64,000 nucleotides of DNA, from NCBI GenBank assembly GCA_021323595.1, contig JAJPKR010000042.1, forward strand, positions 124,001-188,000. The letters are read 5' to 3'. Source of the stretch: Terriglobia bacterium (GTDB lineage: Bacteria; Acidobacteriota; Terriglobia; Terriglobales; SCQP01). The translations under genes were made by a program, and so were the position numbers. Below are positions 34,442 to 42,474 of the stretch, piece after piece (position 1 is the first letter of the stretch; each line of letters opens with the position of its first letter). Below the pieces are notes generated by a model. It was not told the DNA's origin. It saw only the letters and a program-made list of their open reading frames with translations, and ran no database searches.

Positions 34442-34732
34442 CTAGGCCACGGCGATGAACCCGCCCGGGCCGATTTCGCCGGGCATGTATTCATCCACAT
34501 AGCACCAAACCCAATGCTCGTCGGGTTCGATCGAGCGGATCAAGGGATGGCCGGTCGCGCGGAAGTGGCGCGTCGCGTGCTTGTTCTTGGACGAATCGCA
34601 GCAGCCGACATGACCGCATTCGAGGCACATGCGCAAGTGGACCCAGCGGTCGCCGGTGCGCATGCACTCTTCGCAGACGTCTTGGTCGGTACGGGTGAAC
34701 TTGATTGAGGAGACATGCGTGCATTCGGACAT
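34442..34732 (-). CDS. UBP-type zinc-finger protein
   Basis: 96 residues, essentially one ZnF-UBP domain: MSECTHVSSIKF, DVCEECMRTGDRWVHLRMCL, ECGHVGCCDSS, NKHATRHFRATGHPLI and DEHWVWCYVDE. The Cys/His set for two or three zinc ions is complete. In eukaryotes the domain binds ubiquitin C-termini; in bacteria its partner is unknown. It starts with a TAATG overlap (one base shared) on the stop of the upstream TPR gene, so the two are translationally coupled. Confidence 0.9.
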   Translation of the reverse strand: MSECTHVSSIKFTRTDQDVCEECMRTGDRWVHLRMCLECGHVGCCDSSKNKHATRHFRATGHPLIRSIEPDEHWVWCYVDEYMPGEIGPGGFIAVA

Positions 34733-35919
34733 TAGCTTTCCTTACGCGGATGAAAGGGATGGTCGAGGTAGCGCTCCGCCAGATGCGCAGCGGGCCCGTC
34801 GGGATTGATGGCGATGCAGCGGCGATAGTCCGCCAGTGCCTCGGGGCGGCGCCCGAGCTGATCTTCGACCTGGCCGGCGGCGAGGGCCGCCGCCTGGCGA
34901 TAGCGCGGCTCGGCTTGAGGAGCCGATTCGGCCTGCCGGTAATCGGCCAGGGCTTCGGGATAGCGAGAAAACAAGCGATCGATGTTGCCCAGTTCGTACC
35001 AAACGCGGCTGAGCGGCGCTTGCTGGAAGCCGGGGGCGCCGGCGGCGGCCCGCGCCAGCACGGAGCGAAAGGCGGCGATCGCGGCGGCATGCTCGCCGGC
35101 GGCTTCCGCGGCTTCCCCGAGCTCGACGGCGAACAGCACGTTGCGCGGATAAGCTTGCGCGAGCGCTGCCAGCCAAGGGATGGCTTGGCGGTTCCAGCCC
35201 TCACGGCGGTCCACGACGACCATGAGAATTTGCGCTTCGGTGCGCGCGCCCCCGGGATTGCTGGCGACCTCTTGAATGCGGGCGATGCCCCGCCGCTTGT
35301 TGCCGCTGAAGCCGCCCAGGTGCGCGAGCCAGCGCACCATCCAGGGCAAGCTGCCGACGATGTAATCGTCCACGCCTAAAATCAGCAGCGGCTCGCGCCA
35401 TCCGGGGCGCAAGGCGACGGCGCGCAGCGCGGCGCGCCGCGCCTTGCCGGCATCCGTCAACGCGTTCCAATAGGCCTTGCGCAAGACGAAGTCGAAGGTG
35501 CCGCGCAGACCCCAGGCCACGGCCAGCGCGTAGGCGGCGGCGGCGGCGCGGGGATGGGCCTGAGTTTGCGCTTGGGCCAGGGCCAGGGCCCGCTGATTGG
35601 CCGACTGGAACCGTTGCGCAGCGGCGGGATTGAGCGGCAGCAAGCGGATCGTGAGAATGGGATCGCCCGGCCCATACAGCTCGCTGGCCAGCGCGCCGAC
35701 GTGTTCCATTTCTTGGTAGAGATACGCCTGCGAGAGATGGTTCCACGCGGAGGGACTTTCCGGCTCGAGTTGCGTCAGCCGCGCGAAGTCGGCGATCGCT
35801 TGCGGGTATTCGAGGTTGTAGAAATGGTCGAAACCCGTGGCCGTCAGCTCGGCCGCGTTCGGCGGCGATTGCACGACGCCTCCGGCGGCGGCGGCCAGAG
35901 CCCACACGGCCAGAATCAA
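34732..35919 (-). CDS. TPR-repeat protein, secreted or membrane-anchored
   Basis: 395 residues from TTG 35919, chosen because TTGA overlaps the TGA stop of the GT4 gene. The N-terminal ILAVWALAAAAGGVVQ is a signal or anchor. TPR-like units include AIADFARLTQLEPESPSAWN and AIPWLAALAQAYPRNVLFAV, and near the end the pairs AIAAFRSVLARAAAG, EALADYRQAESAP and EALADYRRCIAINPDG. It also has LRGTFDFVLRKAYWNALTDA. It is sandwiched between GT4 and ZnF-UBP genes with overlaps on both sides, so the three are one translational unit. Confidence 0.8.
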   Translation of the reverse strand: MILAVWALAAAAGGVVQSPPNAAELTATGFDHFYNLEYPQAIADFARLTQLEPESPSAWNHLSQAYLYQEMEHVGALASELYGPGDPILTIRLLPLNPAAAQRFQSANQRALALAQAQTQAHPRAAAAAYALAVAWGLRGTFDFVLRKAYWNALTDAGKARRAALRAVALRPGWREPLLILGVDDYIVGSLPWMVRWLAHLGGFSGNKRRGIARIQEVASNPGGARTEAQILMVVVDRREGWNRQAIPWLAALAQAYPRNVLFAVELGEAAEAAGEHAAAIAAFRSVLARAAAGAPGFQQAPLSRVWYELGNIDRLFSRYPEALADYRQAESAPQAEPRYRQAAALAAGQVEDQLGRRPEALADYRRCIAINPDGPAAHLAERYLDHPFHPRKES

Positions 35920-36977
35920 CCGCGCCGGGCCAAGGCGGCGCGATACGCGGCCAGTGTGCCCGCCGCCAGCGCCTCCGGGCTGAAGCGCGCTGCCAGTCCC
36001 TGCGCGCCGTTCTTGGCGAGACGGCTGGCCCGCGCGGGGTCGCGCAGCAGCGTCATGATCGCCGCGGCCAAAGCGGGCGGGTCGGCGGCCGGCACCAGGA
36101 GGCCGTTGCGGTCCGCGGCGATGATCTCGGGAATGCCGCCGGCCGTCGTGGCCACCACGGGGCGGCCGAGCGCCAAGGCCAGCAGCAAGGAAGAGCCCAG
36201 CCCCTCGTGCCGCGACGGGAGCACGAAGATATCGGCGGCGGCGATGAGTTCCGGTATCGAGAATGACTTCCCCTCGCTCCGCTCCCTGCCTGGCGCCCAA
36301 AGAATCCGCTGGGCGACTCCCAAGCGCGCGGCTTGCCGCCGCAGCCGCGGCTCCTCCGCGCCCTCGCCCGCCAGCAGTACCAGAATATCGCTCTCGAGCC
36401 GGGGCAAGGCGGCGATCAAATCCATCACGCCTTTTTCCGCCGTCAAGGCGCTGCTGCACGCCAGGCAGCGCGCCGAGGGCGGCAGGCCGAGGGCGGCGCG
36501 AACGCGCGCCCGCGCTTGCCCGGTATCGGGCAAATCCGCCGGATCGAGCGCATCGCGCACGACCGACACGCGGTCTGGATGCAGGCCGCGCGCGAGCAGT
36601 TGCGCGCGGATGAAGTCGCTCACCGCGAGCACGGCGCCGGCGCGGCGATACTTGGCGGCGCCCCAAACGCCCAGGGGAAACGCCACCCGGCGCGAGGCGA
36701 CGCAAGCGGGCCGCGCCCGGCCCAGGTGCGCGAGCAACACCCAGCCGAGCGCGCGCCCGTCGTGCGCATGCGCCACATCGGCGCGGCGCAGGGCGCGCGC
36801 CGCTTGCCATCCGGCCGGCAGCGCTTCGTAGCCCGCCGCGCGCCAGCGCTCGAGCAGCGAAGGGTGCGCCACGACGAGCTGCCGCCAGCCCGCGCGGCCG
36901 AGACCGCGAACCAGCAGCAAGAGCTGGTGCTGGCCGCCGCGCCATTCCTTGCTGAAATCGCAGTGCACGACCATCAT
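35916..36977 (-). CDS. glycosyltransferase family 4
   Basis: 353 residues of the GT-B fold. The N-terminal half starts MMVVHCDFSKEWRGGQHQLL, matching GT4 enzymes that begin with a Gly-rich donor-side loop. The C-terminal half has AVSDFIRAQLLARGLHPDRV, then a nucleotide-sugar site ending IFVLPSRHEGLGSSLLLALA with the E-x7-E motif. It probably adds a sugar to an LPS core or exopolysaccharide at the inner membrane. It overlaps the TPR gene downstream by 4 bases and is divergent from a GT2-type gene 126 bases away. Confidence 0.9.
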   Translation of the reverse strand: MMVVHCDFSKEWRGGQHQLLLLVRGLGRAGWRQLVVAHPSLLERWRAAGYEALPAGWQAARALRRADVAHAHDGRALGWVLLAHLGRARPACVASRRVAFPLGVWGAAKYRRAGAVLAVSDFIRAQLLARGLHPDRVSVVRDALDPADLPDTGQARARVRAALGLPPSARCLACSSALTAEKGVMDLIAALPRLESDILVLLAGEGAEEPRLRRQAARLGVAQRILWAPGRERSEGKSFSIPELIAAADIFVLPSRHEGLGSSLLLALALGRPVVATTAGGIPEIIAADRNGLLVPAADPPALAAAIMTLLRDPARASRLAKNGAQGLAARFSPEALAAGTLAAYRAALARRG

Positions 36978-37103
36978 GGCGCCGGCTCAGTTCTCGGGGC
37001 CGCGCTTGCCGCGCCCTGCCGCGGGCGCGGCGAACCCACGCGCCCAACCCCTCGTCCCGCCGGCCGGCGCCGAAGGGGGCGCGCCGCGAGGTACGCTAGG
37101 GGC

Positions 37104-37922
37104 ATGAAGATCACGGCGCGGATCAACACCTTCAACGAGGCGGCGAACATCGCCGCCGCGCTGGAAAGCGTCGCCTGGGCCGATGAGATTCTCGTGGTGG
37201 ATAGCTTCTCGACCGATCGCACGGTGGAGATCGCGCGCCGGTACACCGAACGCGTCGTGAGTTACGAATTCAAGGGCTACGGAGACAAGCACAATTTCGC
37301 CGATTCGCTCTGCCGCACGGAATGGGTGCTGGCGCTCGATGCCGACGAGCGCGTGACGCCCGAACTGCGCGACAGCATTCTGCGTCTGCGCGCGGCGGGC
37401 GCGGATTGTGATGGCTATCGCATCGCGCGGCGTACCTGGTACTTGAACCGCTGGATTCGCCATTCCGGATGGTACCCCGATTACCAAACCCGGTTGTACC
37501 GGCGCGACGCCACGCGCTGGGAAGGCGAGCCGCCGCATGAAGCGCCCAAGGTGCGTGGGCGCATCGGAGTGTTGCGCGGAGACCTGCTCCACTTCACGCG
37601 CCGCGACCTTCGCGAACATATCGCGGTGATGAACACCTATACGGATATGGCGGCCGAAGGCCGTTTCGCCGCCGGCCGCCGTCCTTCCTGGACCCGTTTG
37701 TGGCTGAGTCCCGCATGGGCCTTCTTCCGCAGCTACGGTCTGCGGCAAGGCTTTCGCGACGGCCTCGCGGGCGCCATCATCGCTTACCTGGCCGCCTTTT
37801 ACGTGCACGTGAAAGAAGCCAAGCTCTTCGAGCACTATCGCGCGTTGCCCGCGCCCGACGCCGCGGCGGCGAGCCGGACCGCGGCGCCAGCCGCTTCGGC
37901 GCCCTCCTCGCATGGCCGATAA
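37104..37922 (+). CDS. glycosyltransferase family 2 (WaaE/KdtX-like)
   Basis: 272 residues from ATG 37104. The GT-A nucleotide-binding motifs are MKITARINTFNEAANIAAAL, EILVVDSFSTDRTVEIARRY and LALDADERVTPELRD (DxD). GYRIARRTWYLNRWIRHSGW and the membrane-facing C-terminus (AYLAAFYVHVKEAKLFEHYR) match the LPS core transferases of the WaaE/KdtX group. TACGCT at 37092-37097 may be a -10 box giving a nearly leaderless message. It overlaps the nucleotidyltransferase gene by 11 bases. The last 25 residues are Ala/Ser/Pro-rich. Confidence 0.9.
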   Translation: MKITARINTFNEAANIAAALESVAWADEILVVDSFSTDRTVEIARRYTERVVSYEFKGYGDKHNFADSLCRTEWVLALDADERVTPELRDSILRLRAAGADCDGYRIARRTWYLNRWIRHSGWYPDYQTRLYRRDATRWEGEPPHEAPKVRGRIGVLRGDLLHFTRRDLREHIAVMNTYTDMAAEGRFAAGRRPSWTRLWLSPAWAFFRSYGLRQGFRDGLAGAIIAYLAAFYVHVKEAKLFEHYRALPAPDAAAASRTAAPAASAPSSHGR

Positions 37923-38706
37923 GCCTTCCCTTCCCGTGGTCGTGCTGTGCGGCGGCCAAGGCACGCGGCTGCGCGGCGCCGGCCGGAAGCTGCCCAAGCC
38001 GCTGATCGAGATCGGCGGCAAACCCATTCTCTGGCATATCTTGCGGATTTACGCGAGCCAGGGATATCGCGATTTCACTTTGTGCCTGGGCTTTCGCGGC
38101 CAGCTCATCCGCGAGTTGCTGCCGGTGGAGCGCGGCTGGCGCGTGCGTTACCTGGATACCGGCGAGGCGACCCCAACCGGCGGCCGCATCGCCGCGGCGG
38201 CGGCACTGCAAACCGGGCCATTCTTCGCGACCTACGGCGACGGCCTGGCCGACATCGATTTGCACGCCCTCGCCGCGTTCCACCGCGCCCACGGGGCTAT
38301 GGCGACGCTGACCGCGGTGCGCCCACGCTTGCCCTTCGGCCTGCTGCGGCTGGACGGCGCCGGAAGAGTGGCGGGCTTTCGCGAAAAGCCGCGCCTGCGG
38401 CAGTGGATCAACGGCGGGTTCTTCGTTTTCGACCAGCGCTTCGCCCGGCGGCTCGACAGGACCAGCGTGCTGGAGGCCGAGCCGCTGGAAGAGGCGGCGC
38501 GGCAAGGCCAGTTGCACGCCTACCGCCATCACGGTTTTTGGGCGTGCATGGACACCTATAAGGACCAACTCGAACTCAATCGGCTATGGCAGCAGGGGCA
38601 CGTGCCGTGGCTGCGCGGCCCGAATGAGGCGGCGCCGCGGGCGGCCATGCCGCCCGAGCGCCCAAAGCCGCGAGCGCGGGCTGCGCGCCCGGCGACCGCG
38701 CGTTAA
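37912..38706 (+). CDS. sugar-1-phosphate nucleotidyltransferase (RfbF-like)
   Basis: 264 residues. The nucleotide-binding N-terminus PVVVLCGGQGTRLRGAGRKL is followed by PKPLIEIGGKPILWHILRIY. FFATYGDGLADID supplies the metal/phosphate Asp, and GFREKPRLRQWINGGFFVF is the sugar-binding stretch. It resembles glucose-1-phosphate cytidylyltransferase, though base choice cannot be read from sequence. The product would feed LPS or O-antigen assembly with the glycosyltransferase gene it overlaps by 11 bases. The C-terminal 25 residues are Pro/Arg/Ala-rich and probably disordered. Confidence 0.9.
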   Translation: MADKPSLPVVVLCGGQGTRLRGAGRKLPKPLIEIGGKPILWHILRIYASQGYRDFTLCLGFRGQLIRELLPVERGWRVRYLDTGEATPTGGRIAAAAALQTGPFFATYGDGLADIDLHALAAFHRAHGAMATLTAVRPRLPFGLLRLDGAGRVAGFREKPRLRQWINGGFFVFDQRFARRLDRTSVLEAEPLEEAARQGQLHAYRHHGFWACMDTYKDQLELNRLWQQGHVPWLRGPNEAAPRAAMPPERPKPRARAARPATAR

Positions 38707-39047
38707 CGGACCAAGGGCAGCTTCAAGTCGAGGTGGATATCGGCGCGCGTGTCGAAGGCCGAGGCGGTGCGCGTCGAGCTATGCTGGCCGCGGTATTCGG
38801 CGTGCAGTTCGTAATCGGTGTTGGGCTGCAGCGCGTGAAAGACGTAGCGGCCGTCGTCGCCGGTGATGTAGGTGCGCACGGCGCGGGTGCGCGCATTTTT
38901 TAGGTACACGATCGCCTGAGGGACGGGGTTGTTCTTGGCATCGAGCACCACGCCCTCCACGGTGCGTGTTTGCTGCGCCCAGACGGGGGCGGCGCCGAGC
39001 GCCGCAATCAATGCCATGAGGGCCCAGGCGCTTTTGCGACGGGTCAT
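38703..39047 (-). CDS. secreted carboxypeptidase-regulatory-like (CarboxypepD_reg) protein
   Basis: 114 residues with a signal peptide (MTRRKSAWALMALIAALGAA). The mature domain follows the carboxypeptidase regulatory beta-sandwich: TVEGVVLDAKNNPVPQAIVY, TYITGDDGRYVFHAL and YELHAEYRGQHS. Such domains often sit before TonB-dependent receptors; here it is free. Its ATG overlaps the stop of the LysW-like gene (ATGA), so the pair is translationally coupled. Its 3' end overlaps the convergent nucleotidyltransferase gene by 4 bases. Function unknown. Confidence 0.85.
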   Translation of the reverse strand: MTRRKSAWALMALIAALGAAPVWAQQTRTVEGVVLDAKNNPVPQAIVYLKNARTRAVRTYITGDDGRYVFHALQPNTDYELHAEYRGQHSSTRTASAFDTRADIHLDLKLPLVR

Positions 39048-39322
39048 TCTTCTTCCTCCTCGTCCTCATCTTCGTCTTCGTCGAAGTCTTCGTCGTCCCC
39101 TTCCTCCTCGTCTTCGTCTTCGTCGAAGTCTTCGTCGAAATCGTCCTCGTCCTCGTCGAAATCCTCGTCGTCGTCCTCGGCATCCAGAGCGTTCAATTCC
39201 AGCGGATGGGCGTTGACGACCTCAAAATCAGTGCCGCAATCCGGACAGCTCACCACGGCCCCCTCGTCCACTTGATCCTCGTCAAAATCCAAATTGGCTT
39301 CGCACTCCGGGCACAATGCCAT
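39044..39322 (-). CDS. LysW-like carrier protein with a long poly-acidic tail
   Basis: 92 residues from ATG 39322 (GGAGGATCC upstream). The first 45 resemble LysW/ArgW amino-group carriers: MALCPECEANLDFDEDQVDE, a second ribbon SCPDCGTDFEVVN, then HPLELNAL. LysW normally ends EDWGE, its last Glu carrying the amino-acid adduct. Here that end is replaced by about 45 almost entirely Asp/Glu residues, ending EEEEE, encoded by an imperfect GAx repeat. No lysX, lysY or lysZ gene is nearby. It may be a protein-interaction or metal-buffering variant, or an unused carrier. It is coupled with the CarboxypepD_reg-like gene. Confidence 0.75.
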   Translation of the reverse strand: MALCPECEANLDFDEDQVDEGAVVSCPDCGTDFEVVNAHPLELNALDAEDDDEDFDEDEDDFDEDFDEDEDEEEGDDEDFDEDEDEDEEEEE

Positions 39323-39491
39323 GGATCCTCCTTGCGCTGTCGCGCGGGGCGGCGCCGCGCGCCCTTTCTTTTTATACCGCACCTTACCACGGCGGAACCG
39401 ATTCGGGCGGCGTTGGGCCGGCTTGGCCTGGCGCCGCCGCTGTGTCACAATCCTGGGTTTTCCAGATTCAGCTCCGCCAGGAGGCCTCGCC

Positions 39492-41027
39492 ATGCGCTTG
39501 CGCCGGGTTGGTTACGCCGTCGCGCTCATCGTCACTCTCGCCCTCGCTGCCGCCGCCCAGCGCTATCAGCGGCCGGCGCCCAACGACTTCTTCCGCTACA
39601 ACGACCAGGCGCAAATGCCCGCGCATCCCGCCGCGGTCAAGGAAGAGCCGCCCGTCGTAACTCACCATCAAATCACGCTCGACGGGCAGACGATCGCCTA
39701 CACCGCCTATACCGGATTCATGCCCATTCGCAATGCCACGACGGGCGAGACCGAGGGCCGCATCTTCTACATTTATTACGCCAAGGATGGCGTCAGCGAC
39801 CTCGCCCGCCGGCCGATGTTTTTCATCTTCAATGGCGGCCCGGGCTCATCGAGCGTCTGGCTGCACCTGGGCGCCTTCGGCCCGAAGAAGATCGCGCTCT
39901 TGCCCAATGGCGCCGCCCCGCCGCCGCCCTATCACTACGAGGTCAACGCCAATACGCTGCTCGATCAGGCGGACATGGTGTTCATCGATCCGGTCGGCAC
40001 CGGCTACAGCCGGCCGGCGGAGCCCAAGCTGGGGCCGAAGTTTTGGGGCGTGGATAACGACGTGGCTTCCGTCGGCGAATTCATCCGCATGTTCTTGGTC
40101 CGCTATGACCGTTGGCCGTCGCCCAAATTCCTGGCGGGCGAGAGCTACGGCACCTTGCGCGGGGCGGCGCTCTCCGGCTACCTGGCGCAGCACGGCATCG
40201 CGCTGAACGGCGTGGTGCTGATCTCGACGATCATCAACCAGGATGCGCACAGCGGCGATTTGCGCTACGTCAACTCGTTCCCCACGGACGTGATGACCGC
40301 GTGGTATCACCATCGCCTGGCGCCCGACCTCGAAAATCTCGGCGCCGCCCAGGTCGCCCATGAAGCCGAACAGTTCGCTTCGGGCGAATACCTGTCGGCG
40401 CTGTATCAAGGCGCGCGCCTGGCTCCCGCCGCGCGGCAAAAGGTCATTGCCGACATGGCGCGGCTGACCGGGCTCTCGCCCCGCTTCATCGCCGAGAACG
40501 ACTTGCGTCTCTCGCTCGGCCGATTCAGCACCGAATTATTGCGCGACCAGCACTTGATCACGGGCCGCCTCGACAGCCGCTTCACCGCCTACGCCACCGA
40601 CGCGGGCGCCGAGGAAACGCCCTTCGACCCGAGCGACGCGAATATCGAAAATTCGTTTCCGCCCGTGTTCCAGGACTACGTGCAGAAAGAGCTCGGCTAC
40701 AAGAGCTACGACATCTATTACATTTTGGGCGGCGGCATCGGCCCCTGGCCGGGAGCCTATCAAGTGACGCCGCAGCTCGAAGAGGCCTTCGCGCGCAATC
40801 CGAGCATGCACCTGTTCCTGGCTATGGGCTATTACGACTTCGCTACCGTCTATTACGCGGTGGAGTGGACGCTGGCGCACCTCCATGTCTCCGACTCGGT
40901 GCGCGAGCACAACATCACCACCGATCACTTCGAGGCCGGGCACATGGTGTACATCGACGCGCGCGCGATGCGCAAGCTGCGGAGCGATTTGCGCGCATTC
41001 ATCAGCGGCTCCGTCCCGCAGTCATGA
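39492..41027 (+). CDS. secreted serine carboxypeptidase-like S10 protein
   Basis: 511 residues from ATG 39492, with AGGAGG 7 bases upstream. Signal peptide: VGYAVALIVTLALAAAAQ. The S10 landmarks are present: MFFIFNGGPGSSSVWLHLGA, the nucleophile S218 in LAGESYGTLRG, and the C-terminal His in HFEAGHMVYIDA; an Asp near IYYILGGGIGPWPG is plausible. S10 enzymes trim C-terminal residues, often at acidic pH. Bacterial members are secreted and mostly uncharacterised. Its stop overlaps the start of the next gene by 4 bases, so the two hydrolases are made together. Confidence 0.9.
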   Translation: MRLRRVGYAVALIVTLALAAAAQRYQRPAPNDFFRYNDQAQMPAHPAAVKEEPPVVTHHQITLDGQTIAYTAYTGFMPIRNATTGETEGRIFYIYYAKDGVSDLARRPMFFIFNGGPGSSSVWLHLGAFGPKKIALLPNGAAPPPPYHYEVNANTLLDQADMVFIDPVGTGYSRPAEPKLGPKFWGVDNDVASVGEFIRMFLVRYDRWPSPKFLAGESYGTLRGAALSGYLAQHGIALNGVVLISTIINQDAHSGDLRYVNSFPTDVMTAWYHHRLAPDLENLGAAQVAHEAEQFASGEYLSALYQGARLAPAARQKVIADMARLTGLSPRFIAENDLRLSLGRFSTELLRDQHLITGRLDSRFTAYATDAGAEETPFDPSDANIENSFPPVFQDYVQKELGYKSYDIYYILGGGIGPWPGAYQVTPQLEEAFARNPSMHLFLAMGYYDFATVYYAVEWTLAHLHVSDSVREHNITTDHFEAGHMVYIDARAMRKLRSDLRAFISGSVPQS

Positions 41028-41953
41028 GCCCGCGCGCGAGGAGCGGCGCCGCGGCGGCGCTGGTGCTGGCGTTCGTAGGCGCCGCCGGCGCGGCGCCGCG
41101 CGGCAGCCGGGCCGCGCTCGAGACGCGGCTGCGCGCTATCGCCGCCCGCTTCGGGGGCGTGGTGACGCTGGCCGGCGCCGATCTCAGGACCGGCGCAAGC
41201 TTTGGCTTGAACGCCGACCAGCCGGTGGCCACCGCCTCGATCATCAAGCTGCCGGTGATGGTGGAAGCGTTCTTTCAGATGCAAGAGGGCAAGCTGCACT
41301 GGAGCCAGGTGCTCACCTTGCGGAAATCCGACCAGGTCCCCGGTTCGGGCATCCTGCAAGACCTCGATCCCGGCTTGCATCTGACCCTCGGCGACGCGAT
41401 TACGCTGATGATCGATCTCAGCGACAACACCGCCGCTAACTTGGTGATCGCGCAAACCGGCATCGCGGCGGTCAATGCGCGCATGCGCCGGTTGGGCTTG
41501 GCGCACACGGAACTCTTCAGCTTCGTCTTTCACCCCCCGCCTTCGCCGCAACCGGAGGGCTACAAGAAATTCGGGCTGGGAGAAACCACGGCGGCGGACA
41601 TGGTCCGGCTGCTGACGCTGATTCAGGAACGAAAGATCGTGACGCCGGCGGCGTGCGATCGGATGCTGGCCATCCTGAAACAGCAGCAAGACAATGACGC
41701 CTTTCCCCGCTTTACCACGAGCGACGGGCGCCAAATCACTTGGGCGCACAAGACGGGGGCGCTGAACGCCGTGCGCAATGACGTGGGCATCGCGACCACC
41801 CCGTCCGGCGCTATCGTGCTGGCGGGATTCGCGCAGGACTCTCCCGACCGGCGCTGGACCGCGGACAACGCCGCGCTGCTGGTGCTGGCGCGCCTGGCGC
41901 AAACAGTCGTGGATTGGTTCGCGCCGGTGAAAGCGGGCGGTGCCGGGCGATAA
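41024..41953 (+). CDS. class A beta-lactamase-fold serine hydrolase
   Basis: 309 residues with a signal peptide (AAAALVLAFVGAAGAA). The catalytic motifs are complete: S72-x-x-K75 in TASIIKLP, S133-D134-N135 in LSDNTAANL, a glutamate at 187 in GLGETTAAD (in the omega-loop position), and K243-T-G in HKTGALNAV. This arrangement fits a class A beta-lactamase; a DD-peptidase-like or esterase role is also possible. It overlaps the S10 gene by 4 bases. No regulatory gene (blaR/ampR) is nearby. DinB follows 7 bases after the stop. Confidence 0.88.
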   Translation: MSPRARSGAAAALVLAFVGAAGAAPRGSRAALETRLRAIAARFGGVVTLAGADLRTGASFGLNADQPVATASIIKLPVMVEAFFQMQEGKLHWSQVLTLRKSDQVPGSGILQDLDPGLHLTLGDAITLMIDLSDNTAANLVIAQTGIAAVNARMRRLGLAHTELFSFVFHPPPSPQPEGYKKFGLGETTAADMVRLLTLIQERKIVTPAACDRMLAILKQQQDNDAFPRFTTSDGRQITWAHKTGALNAVRNDVGIATTPSGAIVLAGFAQDSPDRRWTADNAALLVLARLAQTVVDWFAPVKAGGAGR

Positions 41954-41960
41954 TCGAGCC

Positions 41961-42467
41961 ATGAGCTATTTGGAAAGCTACCGAGCCGAATTCGATCACG
42001 AGATGGCAATCACGCGGCGCTTTCTCGAGCGCGTGCCCGACTCGGAGGGCGACTGGCGCCCGCACGCCAAGTCCATGTCACTGAAGCAGTTGGCGGGCCA
42101 TGTTGCCACCTTGCCCGGCTACATCACCGCCGTGCTCACCCGCGATGCCGCTGATGTGGCCGACGCGAGTTGGCGGCCCCACGGCTTCGAGCCGACGCGC
42201 GCCGGCTGGCTGGCCGTCTTCGACAAGACCGTCGCGGAGGCGCGGCACGCGCTCCAGACCGCCAAGGACGCCGATCTCGGACGCATTTGGACCTTGAGCG
42301 CGGGGCCGCAAAAGATTTTCTCGCTGCCGCGTGCCATGGCGCTGCGCTCCTTCGCGATGAATCATATGATTCACCATCGCGCGCAATTGGGCGTGTACTT
42401 GCGCCTCAAGGACGTGCCCGTGCCCGGCACCTACGGCCCCTCGGCCGACGAGGCGCTGGGGCGCTAA
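41961..42467 (+). CDS. DinB family protein
   Basis: 168 residues from ATG 41961, a four-helix bundle. MSYLESYRAEFDHEMAITRR holds the first metal-binding His, LAGHVATLPGYIT the second, and MNHMIHHRAQLGVYLRL the third pair, so the usual His triad of the DinB/YfiT superfamily is present. Members are metal-dependent thiol S-transferases or damage-inducible proteins of unknown substrate. It follows the beta-lactamase-fold gene by 7 bases and precedes the class V PLP enzyme by 7, so all four (S10, beta-lactamase fold, DinB, PLP enzyme) may be one operon. Confidence 0.9.
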   Translation: MSYLESYRAEFDHEMAITRRFLERVPDSEGDWRPHAKSMSLKQLAGHVATLPGYITAVLTRDAADVADASWRPHGFEPTRAGWLAVFDKTVAEARHALQTAKDADLGRIWTLSAGPQKIFSLPRAMALRSFAMNHMIHHRAQLGVYLRLKDVPVPGTYGPSADEALGR

Positions 42468-42474
42468 GGATTGC

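Noticed and set aside
34732-37047. A 771-codon minus-strand frame spanning the TPR and GT4 genes
   Set aside because: Only the part from about 35919 down is the TPR protein. The upstream half is a shadow of the GT4 gene in another frame.
39049-39180. A GAx-rich imperfect repeat that resembles a tandem array
   Set aside because: It is the coding sequence of the acidic tail of the LysW-like protein, with irregular units. It is neither a CRISPR nor a satellite.
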